64,000 bases of DNA from Norana najaformis (GCA_964023275.1 OZ029918.1:14640355-14704354); one strand, 5' to 3'; positions 1-11,232 are shown, numbered from the stretch's first letter. The notes: generated by a model not told the origin, from the sequence alone. Made by a program: numbers and translations.

Positions 1-215
1 ATACGATGGTTCTATCTGGCGTCACATACGAGAACAAAACCCGTGTTTAGCAAAGGCTATCACGGCCTGTAGCAACAGAGGATTTCCACAGAAAGGACAT
101 TTTGCAGAACTGGAGCACAGATGCCGAGCGAGGGAAATGCAAGTAAGACACATGAATAGTAAATGTCTGAGATATGTGATGAGAGTGTAGAGCAACGTAC
201 GCATTGGTCGGTGAC

Positions 216-442
216 CTGAGGACCTGAGATCCTCTGGATGTGATGCTCAGCCTCGATCCTCTCCTCGACTTCGGACTTGAATTGTTCGATTCGATGTCGC
301 TGCTTCTTCTGTCCATCACCAGGGGGCGTCGTTCTTCGTCGGCTCGACCTTCGAACTCGCCGTTGTCAAGGTAACCGTCCCTCTGCCAATGACCGAGTGA
401 GCCATCCGACGGTTTGTAGGCCAATTCGAAGGTAACGCATGC
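216..442 (-). CDS. Ferlin exon 5: end of C2A and start of C2A-C2B linker (3' border uncertain)
   Basis: Minus-strand exon opening directly after a CAG acceptor at 443-445, in phase 0 as required by exon 4. It begins ACVTFELAYKPSDGSLGHW, which aligns with the otoferlin segment where the last C2A strand (VEVRYQ) is followed by a DGT-GSW motif. After about 35 residues it becomes a Ser/Arg-rich acidic stretch (RRSSDIESNNSS, SRRGSRLSITSRGS), the expected flexible linker between C2A and C2B. The 3' border is not certain: possible donors lie after 224 (CAG|gtcctc), 216 (CAG|gtcacc) and 201 (TGC|gtacgt), and I chose 216. The open frame runs on to about 47, but that part has no ferlin similarity and is probably intron. 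The protein should continue in exons to the left of position 1. Confidence 0.75.
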
Positions 443-2480
443 CTGAGCAACCAATGACAGATTGATTGATATTCATGCATACATTTGCACACACTATGGC
501 ATCTGTAAATACACCTATATTAAATAGATAATACATAATACATAGCACACACTATATTATAATTTACATATTATATATAATATATAAACACATTATGTGT
601 ATATAATTATATGTTATATGCAAATGTAATATATAATTGGGATATATATATATTATATGTGATATATTATTTATTGTATATTGTATTAACACATGTGAGG
701 CCATGTATACCTGCATACAGTTTCTTATTTCTGCACTTGTAAATGATGATGAGGATGATGAGGATGATGATGATGATGATGATTAGGATGTTACTTCTAC
801 TGACGACCAGCCGTCGACGATGCCTGTCGTCATCAACAAAATTATCATCATCATCATCCTTATTATTTTGCCACTAGACGACTCCTGCGCACGTAAGAGC
901 AAAGTGATTGATAATTCCCCGAGGAACTTATTTCTGCCATTCGCTGCTAAAAGTCCTTTCTCCAGCGCTTCAGTCAATTGCCAAATATAGCTTTTTTCTT
1001 TCAGACTTGACTGTAATTAAGTTGTGTTGGATGCGTTTCTTGTGTCCCTGACTGGATTGCACTTTTACGAGTATTCGCTTCTTCTCCGCTCAACTGGAAG
1101 TCAGCCGTCAGATCCACTCCGCATTCGCACTCGGCTGGATCCGTTAACGCTCGTCAACGAATAAACCTTACGGCGTCAGATAAGAATCATTGCGCTGTTG
1201 CGTTTTGAAACTGTCCTATACGCTTTAGAGGTTGATATATCTTAAAATAAATATTATAAAAAGGGCTCAGATATTTTTTAAATAAGGTAACAAATTTATT
1301 TCACTGGTTTCATTCGTTTCATCACATGTCGTATAAAATTTGCGACGTAGGCCCATGGCTTTACAAGGAAACAATTTACACCAAGTTTTCAGTGCTCTAA
1401 TATATATGTGCATTCTCATAATTAATATTCTAATAGTCTAATTGTAAATATTATAACAGTAAGCATTTTAATATTTTAATGAATAGTCTAATGTAAGACA
1501 ATATGGCCATTATTAGTATCCTATGTGATCCATGCTTGTTTACTCTTAGCACTTGTTTTCATCTTAAAATTAATAAATATACTTACCCAAGCCATAAGCA
1601 CGCCACACTGACTAGTTATTTTTAAAGTGCACTGTTTAAATGATATGTGAATTGTAACTATGCTAATCTGACTCCACGCGGTGTGTTTGTCCCTTGCTTG
1701 TCCCTTGCTCTGTTATGGCCATAAAATATCGGCGCTCATTGTTCACGAGTCGCGACAAATGACGGAATTGCTTTCCGCTTTTGACTTCGATCTCCGTCGT
1801 ACAGGAATGAAAATGACCGACTCCATATTACGGTGCCGTTGTTATGGCGACCATGCGCTGGTATTCTAACAGATCGTAGGTGTAGAACATTGGTAACCGT
1901 GCATGAAAAACCCTCACAAAGTTGAAAAAATCAAAACTGAGTTTCATACTGCTACACTTGATTGGGCTGGAAATGCTGACTTATAATGTGAAACCCACGA
2001 TGCTTTTGTCACAAATAGCAAAAAGTTACAATTTTCAAAAGAAGCAGGTCTCTCCGAGGCTACTTTTGAGAAATCGCGAGGTGATCATCACCATAACTAT
2101 GACTGAACCTAAGTCTATAAGAGTCGTGAATGTTTCTGAGATTAGTAAATTGGAGCTCATTCATACTCACAATGAAATCTCTATAAAAACTGGTTAATAA
2201 AAATATTTACATGACTTGTTGATTTGCATAAAAGGAGATTTTATTGCGCGATGTGCACTAGACTGACCTGCAGTAACGTTAACGAATCACGGTGAATGAG
2301 GTCAATGTATCATAAAATGACCCAGAAAAACTTTCATTAAGTCAGTAGGCCTAATTCATGCATTGACCTTATCCGAAAGGGAACAGTAGATCATTAAGTG
2401 CCCTAAATAAGATAGAATGGGGTTAGCCGAAATAACTGACCGGAAAAGCATTGAGTGAGGTCAGTAGACCATGAACTGAC
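443..2480 (-). other. Ferlin intron 4
   Basis: Phase-0 intron of 2038 bp between exons 4 and 5, with donor gtcagt and acceptor gctcag. It holds an AT-rich stretch (540-690), a GAT-type trinucleotide repeat (743-785) with a short inverted ATC run at 840-858, and the degenerate tandem repeat that starts at the donor. No other gene is visible. Confidence 0.75.
743..785. repeat. (GAT)n microsatellite
   Basis: Imperfect GAT/GAG trinucleotide run. An ATC-type run about 60 bp downstream (840-858) is its inverted counterpart, so a hairpin is possible. Confidence 0.85.
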
Positions 2481-2483
2481 CTG
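2262..2483 (-). repeat. Degenerate tandem repeat touching the exon 4 donor
   Basis: On the minus strand this region repeats a motif of the form GGTCA, 7-14 variable bases, TGACCT about five times at roughly 40-bp spacing. The first copy begins with the last G of exon 4 and the splice-donor GT (GGTCAGTTCATGG). A second CAGgtcagt, near 2265-2273, resembles the true donor. Copies are strongly diverged. Confidence 0.5.
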
Positions 2484-2580
2484 CATAACAACGTTGTTGT
2501 CGTCGATGAGACAGTCCGTGACCTTGAGTTGACCCACTTCCACCAACTGCTGAAGGACCATTCCGAAGGTCCCGACTAAC
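2481..2580 (-). CDS. Ferlin exon 4: C-terminal half of C2A
   Basis: A 100-nt minus-strand exon with acceptor ttgtttag at 2581 and donor CAG|gtcagt at 2480. It takes two bases of a split Arg codon from exon 3 and ends in phase 0. The translation contains LVGTFGMVLQQLVE and TDCLIDDNN, matching the otoferlin C2A segment LIGTFRMVLQKVVEE / VTDTLIDDNN without gaps. The LIDDNN motif is distinctive for otoferlin-type ferlins. With exons 1-3 it brings the coding length to 327 nt. Confidence 0.93.
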
Positions 2581-4008
2581 CTAAACAACGAATTGAAGCA
2601 CGCTTTCGCTCATTACAATAACAATTTACAATTATTTATAAATACAATTTCAATATTATTACCAACTTCTACACAAGATTTTAAGCAGGTCATAAATTAC
2701 TACAATGTACAATTCCGATAAACTCAAAGGTTGAATGCAATAGAAGAGAAACTCTCTTAAATTTACCTGCATTGTAAACTCATTTTTAAGAAACAATATA
2801 CTTTGGAGAAGATAAACCATCAAATTAGATACATAAGAAAAGTGAACGCCGACCAATACAAGAACATTTAACAAGTTACAGTTCGTCGATTCTTTGCAAC
2901 CACTGACAGTCTCGACACTCATTATCATCGTCATCATCATCGTTGTCGTCGTTACCATTATCACCATTACAAAACTTTATTTTGAATGTGGTAGTCATTT
3001 ATCGTCGGTCCATTGTTCGTAATTTTCGTTTATCGGCTAACAGTCTGTGCAGTCTATGGTTAACTTCTTACATGCGAACTCCAATCCGTTGCTGATTTAT
3101 TTTTATGTTTATTCGTTACAAGTTACCGATTGCAGAGGGAACCATACACGCGTGTAACGAGCATTATAAGTATTCTGTATTGCAAGTTATCTCACCGCAA
3201 CGCGACCCAGGAACTCTGAACATGGCGTCAACTTTCAAATCTGGACGGCTCTGCGTGTGTGTGGGAGCCTGCCGGTGCTGACTGTTCTAGTTATATGAAT
3301 ATTGTTTTCTTACTGATGAGCTTTTGTTCTTAAACAACTTCGACAAGACTTAGGCTAGCTTCAGCAGCGCTTTTGTGAGATATTCAAAATATGCTACGTA
3401 AGTGCCTACATACGTACACATACATACATATTATTACACGCATTGTTACAGGGTGTCTGGGGATATGCAACAATATATCAGCTTTAGGTTAAAATGTTTT
3501 ATTTTCTAGACTATTAACAAAAGTAGCAACAGGAACAAGACGTCGACCTCAGCCGGCGACAAAGCCAGCGAATAGCCTCTCAAGAGAAAACACAACGTCC
3601 ATCAACAGATGGTGACGAAAAACGGACAAAGAGAACCAAAATGGTAAAACGGCTCAGAAGAACCAAACAAGTCATCCAGGCAAGAAAGACTCAAACACGA
3701 CCAACCGAAAGACACTGGGAAGAAAAATCCCGGTCATGCATGACCAAAACCAAAATCCAATCTGAGTCAAACTTAAACGTACCACCTTTTATAAGGTCGG
3801 CTTTCCCGCCAAAGTGTACAGAAGGCTTGCAACGTACAACTACTCAACATACTCGGTACATTCCTACACGCTGTATATAAAAGCGCAAGTATACATGCAT
3901 TCGTAAATATGTATATATAGTATATACATATCAATACATTATATATATTATTGCATACATACACATCCATATAACTTAGGCATATATATATACTGCAGGT
4001 GAGGTTAC
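2581..4008 (-). other. Ferlin intron 3
   Basis: Phase-2 intron of 1428 bp. It is AT-rich, with ATC/GTC trinucleotide stretches near 2925-2965 and an AT/TACA-rich stretch at 3890-3995. ORFs such as 3641-3880 have no recognisable domain and I see no gene in it. Confidence 0.75.
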
Positions 4009-4097
4009 CTGTTACTGAGGTATTTGTTGTAGGTGTAGATCTGTATTTCGACCTGTTCGTCTGGTTCGATGGATTTGGTGATCGGCCAAGTGAACGC
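4009..4097 (-). CDS. Ferlin exon 3: middle of C2A
   Basis: An 89-nt minus-strand exon, acceptor gtgtgcag at 4098 and donor AACAG|gtaacc at 4008. It starts in phase 0 after the Glu that ends exon 2 and ends two bases into an Arg codon completed by exon 4. Its residues AFTWPITKSIEPDE and EIQIYTYNKYLSN align without gaps to otoferlin TFRWPVASSIDRNE and EIQVFNYSKVFSN. The frame stays open upstream of the acceptor (to 4268), but similarity stops exactly at the acceptor, so the upstream residues are intron. Confidence 0.93.
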
Positions 4098-4174
4098 CTG
4101 CACACAGCATACGTTTCCTATGATTCGCTCATATGAGGAGATGTACTCAGGTACTTCAGTGAACATCACAAGAG

Positions 4175-4530
4175 ATCGAGGAAGTGAGGGAGGGAGGAAG
4201 TGAGGGAGGGATGAAGGAAAGGAGGGAGGGAGAGAGGGAGGACAAAAGCTAAAATGGATGAAAGACAAAGCGAATGAATGAGATGTAGAGAGTCAGAAAG
4301 AGAAGTAGAAAGAGAGAAAAAAGAAGGGAGGATGGAAGGATGGATAGATAAGCAGACAGACTGACTGACAGACTGACAGAGAGATAGACAAGCAGACAGA
4401 CAGATTGATAGATAGAGTGACAGATATATAGGGATAGACAGTTACAGATAGAACGATCGATCGATCGATTGATCGATAGACAGATCGCTAGAGAGAGAGA
4501 CAGAGAGACAGAGAGACAGAGAGAGAAGGG
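4175..4530. repeat. GGGA/GGAA, AGAC and GATA simple repeats
   Basis: Successive blocks of GGGA/GGAA (about 4180-4250), AGAC/GATA (about 4330-4480) and GAGACA/GAGA (about 4485-4525), so the region is purine-rich on the plus strand. The Pro/Ser-rich ORF on the other strand is a by-product. Confidence 0.85.
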
Positions 4531-5280
4531 GACTTATAACAGAAGACAAATCGGGAAAGCAATGCCATTAATATAACGCTACCAGACATTTGTCTGTCTC
4601 CATATAGAGTTGCTCAAAGGCAGTTGCGATTGATGGCACAGATGTAAATTCTAAATGTGTGTAAGATTTTGTTCAATGCGAAACAGTTGCCTGGATGTTT
4701 GTGCATGAAGAGGAAGGAATGGTTTCAGAAAGACGAACCGCTGCGCCCAATTGTAGGGCGCCCCCAACTTTGAGACTGACATTTATTTCTCAGGCATATT
4801 AACCCCACGAGGGTCATGAAGTCGATTCGGTTCAATGCTTTCCATGAAACTCATTTCATGTGTTTTCGGCAGAAATTCATGAATTTTGGCGACCCACGAG
4901 GAATAGGTAGCCCGGAGGTGCTCCATCTCAGTCCAGCTATATATTGGAACAGACCGATCGACTGGAACATTCGGCAGTTCAACATTCAAAACGACCAGCT
5001 GGGGGGGAGATGGCAGGTCAACTGCTTGTTGACTTATCTTTGTTATGAGTTTTATTCCCAGGGCGTTATTTTAAACTGGCGACTTACTGATACATCCTAC
5101 CAGCTTGTTCTTTCTCAGATTACTTCTGTAGTGTGTGCAGTGCAGCTGAAGTGATTTAAAAACCCAAAGTTTGGTCTCCAAATTACCGATTATTACCGAT
5201 TGGCCACGATCCAGGGCTCAAATGTTGTTAACTTCACTGTCCTATCAACAGCGACAAGTGGTTTGCTTTACCTTGTATAT

Positions 5281-5371
5281 AGCTCCAGTTAAAAACGTCA
5301 CTGAGCTGGACGAACAAGATACGTTCGTCCAGCTCAGTGACGCGGACAAGGAGACGTTTTTAACTGGAACT
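5281..5371. repeat. Large imperfect palindrome (hairpin)
   Basis: The left arm 5281-5315 is matched in inverted order by 5323-5340 (18 bp, perfect) and 5354-5371 (18 bp, one mismatch). The loop is 7 bases, and 13 unpaired bases (5341-5353) interrupt the right arm. Inner arm: TCACTGAGCTGGACGAAC; outer arm core: CCAGTTAAAAACGT. Confidence 0.9.
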
Positions 5372-5699
5372 GTATAAATGAACAGTGCAGTGGATTGCAT
5401 TATAATATTTTGCATCACCTCTTATTCTTATAAAAGTGGATGTAAAACACACGAGGAATAAATTGTTCGACTTCCTTAACTTGCCTGTTTCACCTTAACT
5501 TATCATAATTCGCCTCGTCCTGCTTTTGTCGCGGACACATAACTTCGTGGGACGGGTGCAACTCCAGCCCAGTTCTACGCCCAGAGCCACCCACATCATT
5601 GCTCTTCCACTCTCGATAGAGGGTAGCCGTTCCATATCACCTCTGCCCATAGTGTCCGTTCTCTCAAGGGAAGGGTCAGAATTGACCTCTTTCTTAAGG

Positions 5700-6250
5700 A
5701 AGGCAACATTGTAAAGCTGCTCTGTCTGGGACCCGACTCTGCCTCTTCCACGGTCGCCGGATGGGCAGCCTACCGAGGAAGGCCTTTCTAATCGTCCCCT
5801 TAGTTCTGGGGACAGGGATGCCTTCTGACGAGTCTCTGCGTTTCCGCCCTAGGCTAGCTGTATCTGGCAATCCAACTTCCCACTGTCTCATGTCTATGCT
5901 CCATTTCCATGTGTATGACTTCCAGCCTCCTCATATACGAGTACTTGTATGCACCATAACGTACGGTGTAAAGTCATCGCACCGGGACTCAGTGTTGGCA
6001 ATTCTCGACCAAAGTAGTTAATAAATTCTGCTTCGGTAGACCGGATATCTCTATAGAATGCTGCAGTAAAGGTCCTCTCTATATGACCTTTGCCATTTGC
6101 ACATAGACCTTCATCCCGACCTACGCACGAAGGGGCTCGTCCTCGCACCTCTTCAGTCAGTTCTCTAACTCCTATGTTTTGTTACAAGCAAATATAGTAT
6201 CAACCATATCGACGTCTATTCCACCTGGATAACCCAATAAGGTCTTTGAC
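5700..6250. repeat. Dispersed repeat R1, copy A, left part
   Basis: Diverged copy of sequence found again at about 46200-46600. Shared landmarks include CATTTCC[A/G]TGTGTA, GTGTTGGCA[A/G]TTCTCG and TCTGCTTCG-like blocks in the same order. The opposite strand of both copies keeps short matching peptide stretches (GRELPT, THGNG), which may mean an old coding sequence or only nucleotide similarity. No complete ORF and no identified family. Confidence 0.6.
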
Positions 6251-9200
6251 GTATTGGTTACTCTCTTTGGTCTGTATCGGTCATTTACTTTGGTCTGTAT
6301 CGGTTATTCTCTTTGGTTTGTATCGGCAACTCTCTTTGGTCTGTATCGGTTACTCTCTTTGGTCTGTATCGGTTATTCTCTTTGGTCTATATCGGTTACT
6401 CTCTTTGGTTTGTATCGGTTACTCTCTTTGGTCTGTATCAGTTACTCTCTTTGGTCTGTATCGGTTATTCTCTTTGGTCTGTATCGGTTACTCTCTTTGG
6501 TCTGTATCGGTTATTCTCTTTGGTCGGTATCGGTTACTCTCTTTGGTCTGTATCGGTTATTCTCTTTGGTCTGTATCGGTTACTCTCTTTGGTCTGTATC
6601 GGTTACTCTCTTTGGTCTGTATCGGTTACTCTCTTTGGTCTGTATTGGTTACTCTCTTTGGTCTGTATCGGTTATTCTTTTTGGTCTATATCGGTTACTC
6701 TCTTTGGTTTGTATCGGTTACTCTCTTTGGTCTGTATCGGTTACTCTCTTTGGTCTGTATCGGTTATTCTCTTTGGTCTGTATCGGTTACTCTCTTTGGT
6801 CTGTATCGGTTATTCTCTTTGGTCTGTATCGGTTACTCTCTTTGGTCTGTATCGGTTACTCTCTTTGGTCTGTATCGGTTATTCTCTTTGGTCTATATCG
6901 GTTACTCTCTTTGGTTTGTATCGGTTACTCTCTTTGGTCTGTATCGGTTACTCTCTTTGGTCTGTATCGGTTACTCTCTTTGGTTTGTATCGGTTACTCT
7001 CTTTGGTCTGTATCGGTTACTCTCTTTGGTCTATATCGGTTACTCTCTTTGGTTTGTATCGGTTACTCTCTTTGGTCTGTATTGGCTACTCTCTTTGGTC
7101 TGTATCGGTTACTCTCTTTGGTTTGTATCGGTTACTCTCTCTGGTCTGTATCGGTTACTCTCTTTGGTCTATATCGGTTACTCTCTTTGGTTTGTATCGG
7201 TTACTCTCTTTGGTCTATATCGGTTACTCTCTTTGGTTTGTATCGGTTACTCTCTCTGGTCTGTATCGGTTACTCTCTTTGGTCTATATCGGTTACTCTC
7301 TTTGGTTTGTATCGGTTACTCTCTTTGGTCTGTATCGGCTACTCTCTTTGGTCTGTATCGGTTACTCTCTTTGGTTTGTATCGGTTACTCTCTCTGGTCT
7401 GTATCGGTTACTCTCTTTGGTCTATATCGGTTACTCTCTTTGGTTTGTATCGGTTACTCTCTTTGGTCTCTATCGGTTACTCTCTTTGGTTTGTATCGGT
7501 TACTCTCTTTGGTCTGTATCGGTTACTCTCTTTGGTTTGTATCGGTTACTCTCTCTGGTCTGTATCGGTTACTCTCTTTGGTCTATATCGGTTACTCTCT
7601 TTGGTCTGTATCGGTTACTCTCTTTGGTCTGTATCGGTTATTCTCTTTGGTCTGTATCGGTTACTCTCTTTGGTCTGTATCGGTTATTCTCTTTGGTCTG
7701 TATCGGTTATTCTCTTTGGTCTATATCGGTTACTCTCTTTGGTCTGTATCGGTTACTCTCTTTGGTCTGTATCGGCTACTCTCTTTGGTCTGTATCGGTT
7801 ACTCTCTTTGGTTTGTATCGGTTACTCTCTCTGGTCTGTATCGGTTACTCTCTTAGGTCTATATCGGTTACTCTCTTTGGTTTGTATCGGTTACTTTCTT
7901 TGGTCTGTATCGGCAACTCTCTTTGGTCTGTATCGGTTACTCTCTTTGGTTTGTATCGGTTACTCTCTCTGGTCTGTATCGGTTACTCTCTTTGGTCTAT
8001 ATCGGTTACTCTCTTTGGTTTGTATCGGTTACTCTCTTTGGTCTGTATCGGTTATTCTCTTTGGTCTGTATCGGTTACTCTCTTTGGTCTGTATCGGTTA
8101 CTCTCTTTGGTCTGTATCGGTTATTCTCTTTGGTCTATATCGGTTACTCTCTTTGGTTTGTATCGGTTACTCTCTTTGGTCTGTATCGGTTACTCTCTTT
8201 GGTCTGTATCGGTTACTCTCTTTGGTTTGTATCGGTTACTCTCTTTGGTCTGTATCGGTTACTCTCTTAGGTCTATATCGGTTACTCTCTTTGGTTTGTA
8301 TCGGTTACTCTCTTTGGTCTGTATTGGCTACTCTCTTTGGTCTGTATCGGTTACTCTCTTTGGTTTGTATCGGTTACTCTCTCTGGTCTGTATCGGTTAC
8401 TCTCTTTGGTCTATATCGGTTACTCTCTTTGGTTTGTATCGGTTACTCTCTTTGGTCTATATCGGTTACTCTCTTTGGTTTGTATCGGTTACTCTCTCTG
8501 GTCTGTATCGGTTACTCTCTTTGGTCTATATCGGTTACTCTCTTTGGTTTGTATCGGTTACTCTCTTTGGTCTGTATCGGCTACTCTCTTTGGTCTGTAT
8601 CGGTTACTCTCTTTGGTTTGTATCGGTTACTCTCTCTGGTCTGTATCGGTTACTCTCTTTGGTCTATATCGGTTACTCTCTTTGGTTTGTATCGGTTACT
8701 CTCTTTGGTCTCTATCGGTTACTCTCTTTGGTTTGTATCGGTTACTCTCTTTGGTCTGTATCGGTTACTCTCTTTGGTTTGTATCGGTTACTCTCTCTGG
8801 TCTGTATCGGTTACTCTCTTTGGTCTATATCGGTTACTCTCTTTGGTCTGTATCGGTTACTCTCTTTGGTCTGTATCGGTTATTCTCTTTGGTCTGTATC
8901 GGTTACTCTCTTTGGTCTGTATCGGTTATTCTCTTTGGTCTGTATCGGTTATTCTCTTTGGTCTATATCGGTTACTCTCTTTGGTCTGTATCGGTTACTC
9001 TCTTTGGTCTGTATCGGTTATTCTCTTTGGTCTGTATCGGTTACTCTCTTTGGTCTGTATCGGTTACTCTCTTTGGTCTGTATCGGTTACTCTCTTTGGT
9101 TTGTATCGGTTACTCTCTCTGGTCTGTATCGGTTACTCTCTTAGGTCTATATCGGTTACTCTCTTTGGTTTGTATCGGTTACTCTCTTTGGTCTGTATCG

Positions 9201-9609
9201 GCAACTCTCTTTGGTCTGTATCGGTTACTCTCTTTGGTTTGTATCGGTTACTCTCTCTGGTCTGTATCGGTTACTCTCTTTGGTCTATATCGGTTACTCT
9301 CTTTGGTTTGTATCGGTTACTCTCTTTGGTCTGTATCGGCTATTCTCTTTGGTCTGTATCGGTTACTCTCTTTGGTCTGTATCGGTTACTCTCTTTGGTC
9401 TGTATCGGTTATTCTCTTTGGTCTATATCGGTTACTCTCTTTGGTTTGTATCGGTTACTCTCTTTGGTCTGTATCGGCTATTCTCTTTGGTCTGTATCGG
9501 TTACTCTCTTTGGTCTGTATCGGTTACTCTCTTTGGTCTGTATCGGCTATTCTCTTTGGTCTGTATCGGTTACTCTCTTTGGTCTGTATCGGTTGCTCTC
9601 TTTAGTTTG
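6251..9609. repeat. 23-bp minisatellite, about 146 units, with higher-order structure
   Basis: Uninterrupted array with consensus unit GGTCTGTATCGGTTACTCTCTTT (given here split as GGTCTGTATCGG plus TTACTCTCTTT) and a few common variants: TTTGTATCGG, CTATATCGG, TTATTCTC, CTCTCTGG. Total length is about 3359 bp, or 146 x 23. Marker variants recur at fixed spacing: the ATTGGC variant at 7081 and 8323 and the GGTCTC variant at 7465 and 8707 are both 1242 bp apart (54 units). TTAGG variants at 7853, 8267 and 9141 are 414 bp (18 units) and 1288 bp (56 units) from the first. The array therefore grew partly by duplication of blocks over 1 kb. All three plus-strand frames are open for long stretches because the unit has no stop; I do not regard them as genes. 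Confidence 0.97.
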
Positions 9610-10860
9610 ATTTAATCTTCCTATATCTGGTCATATTTTTGGTGTGGACTTCCGTAGTCTTCACCTCTGAACACTTCCCATTATTCTCTTCCCGCTGTCT
9701 GAATTTCGACAAGGAATCATGTGGGCTTGTCCTTTCCCGAGCTTCGCACATCAACCTCTTCTCGCTATCGAAAGTCAGTCCGTCTCGCGAACTCGCAACA
9801 GGTTGGGCTCATACCCTAAAATCGGATCCTTCTGAGGCGGTGCCTATTAACGTCGTAACGGTACCCCTATATTTCACACAGACCTGTTTAACGTGTCTTT
9901 TCCAGATCTTCACACACCTTATTTGACTTGTCCAGGAGCGCACCGACCGATCTCTCGAACGGCGCCAGTGAAGTATACTTCCGTAACGTTTTCCCTTTAT
10001 CTTACACCGGCTTGTTGTTTACTTATTTATTTTTCACCAACGGAACTTCCCCGAGTTCCAAGCAACCTCTGATCTTTCCACTGTCAGTACTTACATCGTC
10101 TCGTGATCTTACAGCAGGGTGGGCTCGAACCCTGTCTGATCAGTGAAGCCAAACCAGACAGTGATTGTTTCGGCTGTGACTTGGGAGCTCACAGAATAGG
10201 CTTTTCCCCAGACTCCCTATAGTTAGATTATATACATCGTAGCTTGCCCAAACCCAGTCTCTGATTGGTACATGATATGATCGCCCGGTACAATGACGCT
10301 TTGTTTATAGCGCTAACCAAACGAGACCAAATTGCTTTCATTCGTATACATGGAATGCAGTCATCCGCCACTCCACGTCTAAAGCAGCACACCGTGCGGC
10401 AGGTGATATTCAACCGCCTTCGCTATACGTACATTTAATTGCGCGGTTCGGACGAAGCTTATTATCTTCCGCCCTACTTAGTAGGTATCTACTTGGTATC
10501 ATGCGAAAGACCACTTCCCATGGCCTTTGTACCCTTAATGCTGGTTTCGAATTGTTTAATCAGGGCACCCTAAACTTAGTCTGTTGGCCTAAAACGACGG
10601 CAGCGGTCTAGGGACAATTAAATTTTGGACAGCGGGGAAGGAGGTAGCAAAGAAACAAGGCTTTAGATTCAATCAAATTAACGATTTAAATTGAATTAAA
10701 TTAATTTTAAATTGAATTAAGACAATAAATGGCAAAAATTTAAGAAACAAACTAAATAAAACCGAACAACTTAAATGTGAATCATTTAAATATCATCATT
10801 TCAATAAAATTATTATTTTTAAATCCTACCTATAACAAGTCTTAAGGCCAATCCGCCACA
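9610..10860. repeat. Dispersed repeat R1, copy A, right part
   Basis: Continues the repeat on the other side of the array and matches about 46720-48140. Shared landmarks: CTGAATT[C/T]..CAAGGAAT, CTCTCGCTATC-like, AAATCGGATC, TATTCAACCGCCTT, CCCATGGCCT, and an AT-rich end with AAATTGAATTAA-type words. Near 10105-10145 the minus strand has GGTTCGAGCCC, a good match to an RNA polymerase III B box, so part of the element may be tRNA-derived. An internal ~300-bp similarity (9760-9840 with 10060-10140) suggests an internal duplication. Confidence 0.6.
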
Positions 10861-11173
10861 CTTTACCTTGCACTAGCTTATCATATCTCGCTCGCCCTGT
10901 CTTGCCTCACATTTAAGAGATATTTTGTTTTCAGGTAGAGCAAGAGAGTTTGCTACTTTCCATGGAGATAAATAGAAGAGCGTTTCTTCGATAGTTTCCT
11001 CATCCCAACCAAAGCGATGACCTACAATAATTTCGAAGGAATATAGATGAAGCCTTAGTTCAATATCACGTGACTAGTCTTTACTGGCCAACTCACCCGT
11101 GCCTCATGCGTTAGATGGCGTCCGGCGCTATAGAAGTCCTTGCATTAACTCGGATCTTAAAAATTGTGATTAC

Positions 11174-11232
11174 CTCGTCAAAGACGGCCCTGTCGTCGCC
11201 ATTCTCGCAGACTTTGCTGTAGTGTACGACTC
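11174..11232 (-). CDS. Ferlin exon 2: C2A strands
   Basis: A 59-nt minus-strand exon flanked by atttcag (acceptor, 11233-11235) and GAG|gtaatc (donor). Its first two bases complete the Gly codon left by exon 1. The 19 codons read VVHYSKVCENGDDRAVFDE; with the preceding FRG this aligns over 22 residues without gaps to the otoferlin stretch FRG-SFYSRVLENCED-ADFDE. It is too short to notice as an ORF and was found by matching reading phase and family sequence. Confidence 0.92.

Larger units (their letters stand above)
4098..11173 (-). other. Ferlin intron 2
   Basis: Phase-0 intron of 7076 bp. From its left edge it contains purine-rich simple repeats (4170-4530), unique sequence with no recognisable gene (4530-5280), a large imperfect palindrome (5281-5371), a dispersed repeat interrupted by the 23-bp array (about 5700-10860), and AT-rich sequence. 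No further coding exon is recognisable. Confidence 0.8.

Noticed and set aside
4005..4268. 87-codon ORF as a whole exon
   Set aside because: Ferlin similarity begins exactly at the splice acceptor (4097); the purine-repeat-derived Pro/Ser part upstream is intron.
6251..9609. CRISPR-like array
   Set aside because: Units are contiguous 23-mers with no unique spacers, in a eukaryotic intron.
6246..9615. Very long plus-strand ORFs (up to 1118 codons) with a 23-residue hydrophobic repeat
   Set aside because: All three frames are open only because the 23-bp DNA unit lacks stops. The array has no start context or splice sites and interrupts a dispersed repeat; a minisatellite is the simpler reading.
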